Shown here: positions 42,803 through 50,252 of the stretch, in pieces
How positions within the stretch are numbered: the stretch's first letter is position 1
How the letters are laid out: every line of letters starts with the position of its first letter
NCBI GenBank assembly: GCA_036823295.1
Contig: DAISGD010000005.1
Location: 1-64,000, forward strand
From: UBA4742 sp002403895
GTDB lineage: Bacteria; Actinomycetota; Acidimicrobiia; Acidimicrobiales; Acidimicrobilacustridaceae
Direction: 5' to 3'
Length of the DNA: 64,000 bases
Notes under the pieces: model-generated
Told to the model about the DNA's origin: nothing
The model's input: only the letters and a program-made list of their open reading frames with translations
Databases searched by the model: none
Position numbers and translations under genes: made by a program

Positions 42803-43264
42803 ATGCTCAGCGACGCCGACGGCGAGATCTACGAGAAATACGCCGACGAGCTGATCCGTTTCGCTTCGGGGTTGGTAGGGCCTGACGATGCGTCAGACGT
42901 GGTCTCCGGAGCAGTCCTGCGTGCCTTCACCTCGCCGTCCTGGCCTGCGGTCACGAATCATCGTGCCTACTTGTACCGCGGCGTCCTCAACGAGGCCCGG
43001 ATGTGGCGCCGCACAAACCAACGCCGCCTGGCCCGTGACGATGGTCAGCGCCCAACCGACGAGTGGTGGGATCCCGAGGTCCGACCTGACGTGCGCCAAG
43101 CGGTGGCCGAGCTCGATGTGCGCTCAAGAGCGGTGCTGTTCCTGTCCTACTGGGGCGATCTGCCCGCAGAGGAGATCGCCCAGCTGCTCGACATCAGTGT
43201 GAGCACCGTCCGCCGCGACGCGGCCCGGGCTCACCGCCGACTACGGAGGAAGTTCCATGACTGA
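42803..43264 (+). CDS. ECF-type RNA polymerase sigma factor
   Basis: 153-residue small sigma factor. Region 2 covers residues about 10-75 (DADGEIYEKYADELIRFASG and NHRAYLYRGVLNEARMWRR) and region 4 about 95-150 (LDVRSRAVLFLSYWGDLPAE, then EEIAQLLDISVSTVRRDAAR). It lies divergent from the molybdenum-hydroxylase operon and overlaps the next gene by eight bases, the usual sigma/anti-sigma arrangement. Start could be ATG at 42803 or the adjoining GTG at 42800. Its regulon is unknown; control of the divergent catabolic operon is possible. Confidence 0.88.
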   Translation: MLSDADGEIYEKYADELIRFASGLVGPDDASDVVSGAVLRAFTSPSWPAVTNHRAYLYRGVLNEARMWRRTNQRRLARDDGQRPTDEWWDPEVRPDVRQAVAELDVRSRAVLFLSYWGDLPAEEIAQLLDISVSTVRRDAARAHRRLRRKFHD

Positions 43265-44696
43265 TCTTGACGCAGAGATCCGGCGGGCGGTTTGCGAGTT
43301 GGCCGATCACGCCCCCGTCCCCCCGGGCGTGGATGATCTCGCCATCACGGGCACCGAACCGTGGTCCGCATCCCATGCAGGCCTGCGCTCCGGTGGACGC
43401 CGGCCCTTGCTGGTGATGGCCGTCACCGTGGGGATCGTGCTCATCGGTGCGGGGGCCATCGTGGCCTCCCGCCGCGAGGACTCGACCGTCGTGCAGCTGG
43501 GCCTGGCTCCGGGCGGCGCCACCGTGGCCGACGTCGCCGGCCAAACTTTGGCGGCCCGGGTCGGGTTTGCCTCGCCGCCCTCGGGCTACGACATGCCTTA
43601 TGAGTTCGGCCGGGACGGCGCCCTCACGACGGCGGACTCCCCGTTGCCGACCGGTCCGCTTGGCCCGGTGTATGCCCAGTACCTCCAGCCCACCCAACCC
43701 GCCGAGGCGCAGGACCCGACGACGGGGGACACGCTGCCGGATCCGGCTCTCGCCGCGGTGGGGGTGATGACGGTGCTGCCCATCGAACGCACCGACGTGG
43801 TGATGGGCGCCGCCGGGCATACGGACGGCCAGGCGACGACGGTCAACGGGCATCCGGCCCTCGTGGTCACCGCCTGGAGCGAGCATGACGACAACCTCGT
43901 GAGCTGGGAGCAGGACGGCGTGGCTGTCGTCGTGGTGGGCTCGGCCACCACACCGGTGGACGAGCTTCGCCACCTGGCCGGTCAGGTCGCCCCGCTGAGC
44001 CAGGCGCCGATGCTGGCGCCAGCGCAGCCGGATTCGCTCCGATCTGTCACCTTCAACGGTTTCTGGTCGCTGGCGCCGGACGCCCCCATGGTCCCGAGAC
44101 CGGGGCTGATGGGGATCGGGTTCACCGGCTGGTCCACCCTGCGGGGTGCCGGACCGCTGTGGAACGCCTTCTCCACGGTCGTCGACCACGGCAGCGTCGA
44201 CCAGGGCCGCTACACCGTGCGGGCCGCCGGCCATCCTGAGGGCAGTGCCAACCTGGCCCCCGCCGCTCCCGGCCGCACCATCAGCGGCCAGGTCCAATGG
44301 GACGACGAGGTCATCACCGACCAGGTGATCTTCTCCTCCGGGAACGGGCCCGACCTGATCGAGGGCATCACCCCGACGACGGTGAAGCACGTTCGCATCC
44401 GCCTCTCCGACGGCAGCACCTACCTGGCCCTGACCTACGACGTCGGGCGGGGTTGGCCCATCGCCATCTTCGTCCAGCCGGTGCCGATCATCCACGGCGA
44501 CAACACGCCCACCGGCCTGCATGCCGTGCACATCGACGGCCTGAGCGCCGACGGTGCCGTGTTGAACTCGGGCCCCTCGACGCTGGGGAACGGCGTCCCC
44601 TCCGGCATGGCCGGCTACGAGTCGGTGTTCAGCTGCCACCCGAAGGACCCGACCAGGTACGTCTTCACCGACGACTGCGCCAAGGCCGGCGGGTGA
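43257..44696 (+). CDS. Single-span membrane protein, putative anti-sigma partner
   Basis: 479-residue protein I do not recognise by family. A 50-residue N-terminal cytoplasmic segment is followed by one membrane helix (residues about 51-70, LLVMAVTVGIVLIGAGAIVA) and a large extracytoplasmic part of about 400 residues without clear motif. Two Cys occur near the C terminus (SCHPKD and DDCAKAGG), perhaps a disulfide. The overlap with the sigma-factor gene and the topology suggest an anti-sigma factor with an outer sensing domain, but the zinc-binding H-x3-C-x2-C motif of classical anti-sigma factors is absent. Confidence 0.65.
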   Translation: MTDLDAEIRRAVCELADHAPVPPGVDDLAITGTEPWSASHAGLRSGGRRPLLVMAVTVGIVLIGAGAIVASRREDSTVVQLGLAPGGATVADVAGQTLAARVGFASPPSGYDMPYEFGRDGALTTADSPLPTGPLGPVYAQYLQPTQPAEAQDPTTGDTLPDPALAAVGVMTVLPIERTDVVMGAAGHTDGQATTVNGHPALVVTAWSEHDDNLVSWEQDGVAVVVVGSATTPVDELRHLAGQVAPLSQAPMLAPAQPDSLRSVTFNGFWSLAPDAPMVPRPGLMGIGFTGWSTLRGAGPLWNAFSTVVDHGSVDQGRYTVRAAGHPEGSANLAPAAPGRTISGQVQWDDEVITDQVIFSSGNGPDLIEGITPTTVKHVRIRLSDGSTYLALTYDVGRGWPIAIFVQPVPIIHGDNTPTGLHAVHIDGLSADGAVLNSGPSTLGNGVPSGMAGYESVFSCHPKDPTRYVFTDDCAKAGG

Positions 44697-44705
44697 CCCA
44701 GGCGT

Positions 44706-45386
44706 CTAGAGCTGGGGCAGATCGGCCAGGCCGTCGAGGATGTCTCGGGTGGCCGAGCAGCCGAGTCGGGTGGCCCCGGCGGTCAGCATGCCGAGTGCGG
44801 TGTGGGCGTCGCGGATCCCGCCGGAGGCCTTGACCCCCACCGGCCTGCCGGCGGCTCCCGCCACCGCGGCGAGGGCTTCGACGGCCGCCTGGGTGGCGCC
44901 GCCGGCCGGGTGGAAGCCCGTCGACGTCTTGAGGTAGTCGGCCCCGCTCTCCACCGCGGCCCGGGCTACCTCGTCCAGCTCGGCGGGGCTGAGGGCCGCC
45001 GACTCGACGATAACCTTGAGCGTGCCCTGCACCGCGGCGCGCACCTCGGCCACATCGGCGCTCACGCCGGCCCAGTCGTGGCTCTTGGCCCGCCCTAGAT
45101 CGATGACCATGTCGAGTTCGGTGGCGCCCTCCATCTCCGCCCAGTTCGCTTCCGCCGCCTTCACCCCGCTCACGTGGGCGCCGGACGGGAAGCCGATCAC
45201 GGTGCACACGGCGAACGTCCGACCCGCATACGCCGCCACTGGCCGCACCATGGTGGGCGACACGCACACCGCAGCCACCCCCAGGTCGGCCCCCTCCCGG
45301 CACAGCGCCTCCACCTCGTCGGCGGTCGCGTCGGGGCGCAACAGCGTGTGGTCGATGCAGGCGGCCAGCTCCGCCGGGGTAATCAC
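44706..45386 (-). CDS. deoC: Deoxyribose-phosphate aldolase
   Basis: 226-residue class I aldolase that splits 2-deoxyribose-5-phosphate into acetaldehyde and glyceraldehyde-3-phosphate, the final step in deoxynucleoside sugar use. The Schiff-base Lys153 lies in DYLKTSTGFHPAGG and the second active-site Lys186 in VGVKASGGIRD. IDHTLLRPDAT at the N terminus is the family start. GTG at 45386 overlaps the stop of the purine nucleoside phosphorylase gene (GTGA). No phosphopentomutase gene, needed to link the two enzymes, is seen in the window. Confidence 0.94.
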   Translation of the reverse strand: MITPAELAACIDHTLLRPDATADEVEALCREGADLGVAAVCVSPTMVRPVAAYAGRTFAVCTVIGFPSGAHVSGVKAAEANWAEMEGATELDMVIDLGRAKSHDWAGVSADVAEVRAAVQGTLKVIVESAALSPAELDEVARAAVESGADYLKTSTGFHPAGGATQAAVEALAAVAGAAGRPVGVKASGGIRDAHTALGMLTAGATRLGCSATRDILDGLADLPQL

Positions 45387-46219
45387 GAATGGTCCCGGTG
45401 GCAGGCGAGGGGGAGGAAGGTGTTCAGGAAGGTCACGATGTCGGCGGCCGCGGCCTGGCCCACGGCCATCACCTCGGTATGCGAAAGCGGCTCGCCCAAC
45501 CCGGCGGCTCGATTGGTGACGAGGCTCACGCCGGCCACCCGCACCCCCAGGTGGCGACAGGCAATCGTTTCGTTGGCCGTCGACATCCCCACCAGGTCGG
45601 CGCCCATTGCGGCCAGCATGCGGATCTCGGCTGGTGTCTCGTAGCTCGGTCCCGACAGCGCGGCGTAGACCCCCTCGGCCATGCCCGGCGAGACCTCGGC
45701 GGCCAGCGCTCGCAGTTCGGGATCGTAGGCGGCGCTGAGATCGACGAACGACGGTTGGGGTCCGTCGTGGGGACCGGTCAGCGCGTTGGCTCCCGACAGG
45801 TTGAGGTGGTCGGCGATGCGCACCAGCGAACCGATGTCGAGGTCGGGGCGGATCCCCCCGGCGGCGTTGGTCAACACGGCGGTGTGCACCCCGGCCGCCG
45901 CCGCAACCCGCACCCCGTGACAGACCTGGTGGACGCTGTGGCCCTCGTAGAGGTGGACCCGGCCGGCCAGCACCAGCACGTCGTGGCCTCCCAGCCGTCC
46001 GGCGACGACGGTGCCGGCGTGGCCGGTCACCGCCGGGGTGGGGAAGCCGGGGAGCTCGGCCATGGGGATCTGCTCGGCGTCGGCGAGGGCGTCGGCGAAG
46101 GCGCCCAGACCCGAGCCGAGCACGACCACGGCGGCGAAACGATCCACGCCGGTACGGTCCCGGAGCGCGTTGGCATCGGCGGCGGCGCGGGCAAAAGGAC
46201 CAAGAGCCGACGACGTCAC
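45383..46219 (-). CDS. Purine nucleoside phosphorylase
   Basis: 278-residue enzyme of the trimeric PNP type, which cleaves inosine/guanosine and deoxy forms with phosphate to free base plus (deoxy)ribose-1-phosphate. Motifs: VVLGSGLGAFADAL, VTGHAGTVVAGRL, LAGRVHLYEGHS, LTNAAGGIRPDL, LSGPSYETPAEIRM and VGMSTANETIA. GTG at 46219 is chosen since the frame further upstream is an antisense shadow of the regulator gene. It is coupled to deoC by a GTGA overlap and divergent from the small regulator across only 34 bases. Its free-base products feed the purine-degrading enzymes of the island. Confidence 0.92.
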   Translation of the reverse strand: MTSSALGPFARAAADANALRDRTGVDRFAAVVVLGSGLGAFADALADAEQIPMAELPGFPTPAVTGHAGTVVAGRLGGHDVLVLAGRVHLYEGHSVHQVCHGVRVAAAAGVHTAVLTNAAGGIRPDLDIGSLVRIADHLNLSGANALTGPHDGPQPSFVDLSAAYDPELRALAAEVSPGMAEGVYAALSGPSYETPAEIRMLAAMGADLVGMSTANETIACRHLGVRVAGVSLVTNRAAGLGEPLSHTEVMAVGQAAAADIVTFLNTFLPLACHRDHS

Positions 46220-46240
46220 GGGGTCAGCCTGGCACAGGCC

Positions 46241-46248
46241 ACAATTGT
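46241..46248. promoter_or_regulatory. Candidate operator palindrome
   Basis: The 34-base gap between the divergent PNP and regulator genes contains the perfect palindrome ACAATTGT, the most AT-rich point of the neighbourhood. Its position makes it a plausible binding site for the regulator that it precedes. Eight bases are too few for confidence. Confidence 0.3.
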
Positions 46249-46253
46249 CTACC

Positions 46254-46622
46254 GTGACGAAGATGGCCCACCCGCTGCTCGATGCCGTCCGGCCGATGGC
46301 CGACGCCATCGGGGCCGTCGTGGTGGGGCGCGACGATCTCGTCTCCGGCGACATCGAGTTGTGCTGGCAAGGTGAGCTCGTTGGTGGCGTGCGCCTGTCT
46401 GAGGGTGCTCGCGACATCGACTGGTACCTGGCCGGGGTGGAGCGCGAGTTGGGAGCGCCCCTGGCTGATCTCTCCCGGGAGGGCAAGCAGCGGGCCGTCA
46501 AGCTGCTCAACGAGCGGGGTGCGTTCCAACTGCGGCGGTCGGTCGAGCAGGTGGCCGAAGTCCTGGCCGTCAGCCGCTTCACCGTCTACAACTATCTGAA
46601 CCGTCCCGAGGCGCAGGAGTGA
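46254..46622 (+). CDS. DauR-like helix-turn-helix regulator (short form)
   Basis: 122-residue protein. Residues about 15-50 (GAVVVGRDDLVSGDIELCWQ) resemble the end of a YheO-type PAS domain, and residues about 70-120 form the HTH found at the C terminus of DauR/YheO proteins: EGKQRAVKLLNERGAFQLRR, then SVEQVAEVLAVSRFTVYNYL. DauR itself is about 200 residues, so the sensing part is abbreviated. It sits between the divergent PNP-deoC genes and the convergent thiamine-binding and phosphoribosyltransferase genes, and probably regulates nucleoside genes. GTG at 46254; an ATG at 46263 is also possible. Confidence 0.72.
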   Translation: MTKMAHPLLDAVRPMADAIGAVVVGRDDLVSGDIELCWQGELVGGVRLSEGARDIDWYLAGVERELGAPLADLSREGKQRAVKLLNERGAFQLRRSVEQVAEVLAVSRFTVYNYLNRPEAQE

Positions 46623-46629
46623 CACATCT

Positions 46630-46869
46630 TCAGCCGTCGGCCAGGGACACCTGCACCGACACCCGGGTGGCACCCGCCTCCGCGGTGGCCACCAGCAGCT
46701 GGGCCAGGGCGTTGCTCACGACGGTCACGTCGCCGCGCACGCTGCTGCCGAACGGCCCGATCTCGGGCTCGAGGCCGGCGGCCCGGACCGCGTCGAGGGC
46801 GGCCTGCACATGGGCGCCGGGCGACCCCTCAACGAAGGGTTCGATGGTGAATTCGGCGACGACGTCCAT
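46630..46869 (-). CDS. Thiamine-binding family protein (YkoF/MTH1187-like)
   Basis: 79-residue protein matching COG0011: VAEFTIEPFVEGSPGAHVQ at the start, LEPEIGPFGSSVRGDV in the middle and AGATRVSVQVSL at the end. Members form ferredoxin-like oligomers that bind thiamine or hydroxymethylpyrimidine and often accompany such importers. ATG at 46869 is preceded by GAGG at suitable spacing; an in-frame ATG at 46923 overlaps the phosphoribosyltransferase gene. It lies far from the riboswitch-controlled thiamine operon and in a nucleoside gene group, which is unexpected. Confidence 0.78.
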   Translation of the reverse strand: MDVVAEFTIEPFVEGSPGAHVQAALDAVRAAGLEPEIGPFGSSVRGDVTVVSNALAQLLVATAEAGATRVSVQVSLADG

Positions 46870-46906
46870 GGCGGCGATGACCTCGACAGCGACCGGTACC
46901 GGCCCG

Positions 46907-47422
46907 TCAGCCCTGCGCCTCATCGGGCGAGACCAGCGGCTCTTCGGCCGACCACGGGAAGGTGATCCAGTCGTCGGTGGTGCGCCACACGTAGGTGGGA
47001 TCGATGATGGACCGCGACTTTTTGTAGAGCACGGCCGAGCGGGCTTCTTTCACGTGGTCGTGGATGATTCGGTGCACCATGGACAGGGTGTCGCCGGTGT
47101 CGGCCACGTCGTCGGCGATGAGCACGTTCAGGTCACGCACCGCCACGAGATCGGGCATGGGTGGCAACACCACCGGGACATCGAGGCGGGTGTCGATGCC
47201 GGTGTAGTACTCGACCGAGATGGCAAAGCAGTTCTTGACCGCCAGGGCGTAGGCCAAGGCACCGGTCACGGTGAGCCCGCCCCGGGCAATGGCCAACACG
47301 ATGTCGGGCCGGAAGCCGCTGTCGACCACCTGAGCAGCCAACTCTCGGGCGGCGACCCCGAACCGCTCGTAGGTGAGCACCTCGCGCTCGACATTTGCGG
47401 AGGCGTCATACAGGTCGTCCAT
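46907..47422 (-). CDS. Purine phosphoribosyltransferase (xanthine/hypoxanthine type)
   Basis: 171-residue type I phosphoribosyltransferase with the PRPP-binding loop VLIADDVADTGDTLSMV (residues about 97-113). Segments DIVLAIARGGLTVTGALAYA and SAVLYKKSRSIIDPTYVWRT match the small Gpt-like xanthine/hypoxanthine/guanine enzymes that salvage free base to nucleotide. It offers a salvage branch opposing the catabolic enzymes. ATG at 47422; an in-frame GTG lies nine bases upstream. It is divergent from the hydantoinase gene across 44 bases. Confidence 0.85.
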   Translation of the reverse strand: MDDLYDASANVEREVLTYERFGVAARELAAQVVDSGFRPDIVLAIARGGLTVTGALAYALAVKNCFAISVEYYTGIDTRLDVPVVLPPMPDLVAVRDLNVLIADDVADTGDTLSMVHRIIHDHVKEARSAVLYKKSRSIIDPTYVWRTTDDWITFPWSAEEPLVSPDEAQG

Positions 47423-47466
47423 CGGCCGCACCCTAGCGGTGGCAGTGGCAGCTCGGTCGCCCGGCC

Positions 47467-48849
47467 GTGCTGATCACCGGCGGGACCGTGGTCGATGTGG
47501 CCGGCCACCGCCGTGCCGATGTGCGGATCGGTCCTGATGGGCACATCGCCGAGGTGGGCGGCGGACTCACGCCCACCGATGCCGACGACCACGTCGACGC
47601 CACCGGGCTGTTGGTGGTGCCGGGCGGGGTGGATGCCCACACCCACCTGCACCTGCACGTGGGGTCGGTGTCGGTGAGCGATGACTTCACCACCGGCACG
47701 GCGGCGGCGGCCGTGGGTGGGACGACGACGGTCATCGAATATGTGACCACGGCCCGGGGTCAGCGCCCCCTCGATGCCCTGGCCCGCTGGCAGGCGGAGG
47801 CCGAGCCGGCGGCCATCGACTACGGCTTCCACATGACGTTCACCGAGGCGGTGGCCGAGGGTGACGTGGCCGACTGCGTCGAGCGCGGCATCACCTCATT
47901 CAAGCTCTACATGGCCTACCCGGATTCACTCATGGTGGACGACGCCGTGATCGACGACGTGTTGCGCCACACCGGGCGCCACGGGGGACTGGTCGCCATC
48001 CACGCCGAGAACGGCAACGCCATCGCCACGATGCAGCAGGCGGCGCTGCGGGCCGGCCACACCGGCGTCATCGAACACTCCCGGACCCGGCCGGCCGAGG
48101 TCGAGGGGGAAGCGACGGCGCGCGCCGCGGTGCTGGCCGAGCAGCGTGAGGCCCCCATCTATGTCGTGCACGTGAGCTCGGCACCGGCCCTGGCCGCCAT
48201 CCGCGCCGCCCAGGAACGGGGCGTGACCATCCTGGCCGAGACCTGCCCCCAGTACCTGACCCTCGACGTGGGTCGCCTCGACGGCCCTGACGCCGAGAAC
48301 TTCGTGTGCACCCCGCCGTTGCGCGACCCGTGGCACCGCGAGGAGCTGTGGGAGGGCCTCAGCCAGGGCTACATCCACACGGTGGCCACCGACCACTGCC
48401 CGTTCTGGATGCACGATCGCCGGGCGGGAACGTCCGGGCGTGCCGAGGGCTGGGCCGATTTCACCGAGATTCCGGGCGGGCTGCCGGGCATCGAGACCCG
48501 CCTGGCGCTGGTGTGGGCCGGCGTGCGGGCCGGCCATATCAACGAGGTCGATTGGGTGCGCCTGTGTGCGGAGGCCCCGGCCCGTACGTTCGGCCTCTGG
48601 CCTCGCAAGGGCAATCTCCAGGTGGGGGCGGACGCCGACGTGGTGGTGTGGGACCCACTTCGCTCCCAGTCGCTCGACGCCGCCGCTCTCCACATGCGCA
48701 CCGACCACTCGCCCTACGCGGGTATGACCGCCACCGGATGGCCAGTGCTGGTGCTGTCTCGGGGCCGCGTCGTGGCCCGCGACGGTCGCTTCACCGGTGT
48801 AGCCGGCTGGGGTCGCTACCTGGCCCGTGACCAGGTGTGGTTCTCATGA
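47467..48849 (+). CDS. Dihydropyrimidinase / D-hydantoinase
   Basis: 460-residue cyclic amidase that opens dihydropyrimidine or hydantoin rings to N-carbamoyl amino acids. The dinuclear metal site is complete: DAHTHLHLH, the carboxylated Lys in SFKLYMAYPDS, AIHAENGN, YVVHVSSAP and ATDHCPF. E. coli HyuA (phenylhydantoinase) belongs to the same family. Its products are exactly the substrates of the D-carbamoylase and M20 enzymes at 36.6-38.9 kb, although it is on the opposite strand and 5 kb from them. Start is GTG at 47467; the end overlaps the CNNM gene (ATGA). Confidence 0.92.
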   Translation: MLITGGTVVDVAGHRRADVRIGPDGHIAEVGGGLTPTDADDHVDATGLLVVPGGVDAHTHLHLHVGSVSVSDDFTTGTAAAAVGGTTTVIEYVTTARGQRPLDALARWQAEAEPAAIDYGFHMTFTEAVAEGDVADCVERGITSFKLYMAYPDSLMVDDAVIDDVLRHTGRHGGLVAIHAENGNAIATMQQAALRAGHTGVIEHSRTRPAEVEGEATARAAVLAEQREAPIYVVHVSSAPALAAIRAAQERGVTILAETCPQYLTLDVGRLDGPDAENFVCTPPLRDPWHREELWEGLSQGYIHTVATDHCPFWMHDRRAGTSGRAEGWADFTEIPGGLPGIETRLALVWAGVRAGHINEVDWVRLCAEAPARTFGLWPRKGNLQVGADADVVVWDPLRSQSLDAAALHMRTDHSPYAGMTATGWPVLVLSRGRVVARDGRFTGVAGWGRYLARDQVWFS

Positions 48850-50252
48850 GCACCGCGCTGGGGCTGGCGGCCATCGTGGTGCTCATCGCCGTCACCGGCG
48901 TGTTCGTGGCCGCCGAGTTCGGACTGGTGGCGGCCGATCGCAGCCGCATCGCCACCTTGGCCGACGGCGGCTCTCGCCGGGCCCGGCTCGTGCGGTCACT
49001 GCTCTCCAAGTTGTCGTTCCAGCTCTCGGGCGCGCAGCTCGGCATCACGGTGACCTCCCTGGTGCTGGGCTTCCTCGCCGAGCCGATCCTGGCCCAGCTC
49101 ATCGAGCCCCTGCTCGAGCCGTTGCTGGGGGAGCGGCTCGTGCGCGGCGTGTCCATCGCCATTGCCTTGGCCCTGGCCACGGTGTTCCAGATGGTGCTGG
49201 GCGAGCTGATCCCCAAGACGGTAGCCATTGCCAAGCCCGAGACCACGGTGTTGCTTTTAGCCCCGTTCCTTCAGCTCTACGCCACGGTGTTCGGCCCCAT
49301 CATCCGCCTGCTCAACGCGGCCGCCAACTGGACCGTTCGTCGCCTGGGCATCGAGCCCCGCGAGGAGCTGGAGGCGGTGCGCTCCCTGCCCGAACTGGCC
49401 CGGCTGCTGGAGGCGTCGGTGGAGGAGGGCACGATCGGCGACACCGCTTCCACCCTGTTCACCCGGTCGGTGCGCTTTGCCGACAAGACGGCGGCCGATG
49501 CGCTGGTGCCGCGGGTGTCGGTGTCGGCGTTGGCGGTGGACGATCACGTGGCGGATCTGGTCGACTTGGCCGGAATCACCGGCTTCTCCCGGTTCCCGGT
49601 GTACGGGGCTGACCTCGATGACATCGTCGGGGTGGTGCTGGTCAAGTCGGTGCACTCCCTGGCGCCCGACGAGCGCGCCACCACCCCGGTGCGGGACCTC
49701 ATGAGCGAGGTCATGGCCGTGCCCGAGACCCGGTCCCTGCAGGCGCTCCTGGCCGACATGCGCGACCGCCGCAATCACCTGGCGGTGGTGGTCGACGAGT
49801 ACGGCGGCACCGCCGGCATCATCACTCTGGAGGACGTGGTCGAGGAGATCGTCGGCGAGATCGACGACGAGTACGACCCGCGGGAGCCACGACTGACCGA
49901 GGTGCCCCGCGGCGTCGGGCCTTGGCTGGTGCCCGGCACCCTGCACCCTGACGAGGTGGTCGACGCCACCGGCTTCGAGATGCCCGAGGGGGAGTACGAG
50001 ACGCTGGCCGGGTTCGTGCTCGACCAACTCGGTCGCATCCCCGCGGAGGGGGACAAGTTCACCTATGCCCACCATCGCGTCGAGGTGGAGGGGATGGACA
50101 GCCTGCGGGTGGCCATGGTGCGACTCACCCGGCTCGACGACGACGAGTCCCGTGACGACGAGTCCCGTGACGACGAGCCGCGTGACGACGAGCCGCGTGA
50201 CGACGAGCCGCGTGACGACGGCGAGGCGTCCTCTGGAAGGGCCGGGTCATGA
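48846..50252 (+). CDS. CNNM/CorC (hemolysin C-like) transporter protein
   Basis: 468-residue membrane protein: a DUF21/CNNM domain of three to four helices (residues about 1-190, with VFVAAEFGLVAADRSRI and GELIPKTVAIAKPE), two CBS domains (about 205-330, ending YGGTAGIITLEDVVEEIVGE) and a C-terminal CorC/HlyC domain. Relatives handle magnesium or sodium and are regulated by ATP through CBS. The C-terminal tail has five tandem DDE(S/P)R pentapeptides. ATG at 48846 overlaps the hydantoinase stop; the stop overlaps a second CNNM gene, so the two proteins may pair. Confidence 0.9.
   Translation: MSTALGLAAIVVLIAVTGVFVAAEFGLVAADRSRIATLADGGSRRARLVRSLLSKLSFQLSGAQLGITVTSLVLGFLAEPILAQLIEPLLEPLLGERLVRGVSIAIALALATVFQMVLGELIPKTVAIAKPETTVLLLAPFLQLYATVFGPIIRLLNAAANWTVRRLGIEPREELEAVRSLPELARLLEASVEEGTIGDTASTLFTRSVRFADKTAADALVPRVSVSALAVDDHVADLVDLAGITGFSRFPVYGADLDDIVGVVLVKSVHSLAPDERATTPVRDLMSEVMAVPETRSLQALLADMRDRRNHLAVVVDEYGGTAGIITLEDVVEEIVGEIDDEYDPREPRLTEVPRGVGPWLVPGTLHPDEVVDATGFEMPEGEYETLAGFVLDQLGRIPAEGDKFTYAHHRVEVEGMDSLRVAMVRLTRLDDDESRDDESRDDEPRDDEPRDDEPRDDGEASSGRAGS
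50139..50213 (+). repeat. Five tandem 15-base repeats in the CNNM gene tail
   Basis: Five head-to-tail copies of GACGACGAG(TCC/CCG)CGT encode DDESR twice, then DDEPR three times, with a partial sixth copy (DDG). The unit is a multiple of three, so copy-number changes keep the frame. The resulting charged tail is cytoplasmic and probably disordered. Confidence 0.95.

Noticed and set aside
43194..44639. 481-codon minus-strand frame opposite the putative anti-sigma gene
   Set aside because: The plus-strand frame has a proper membrane helix and overlaps the sigma gene; the minus frame is His/Gly/Arg-rich antisense text.
50139..50213. CRISPR-like array
   Set aside because: The 15-base units are contiguous without spacers and lie in frame inside a CNNM gene.
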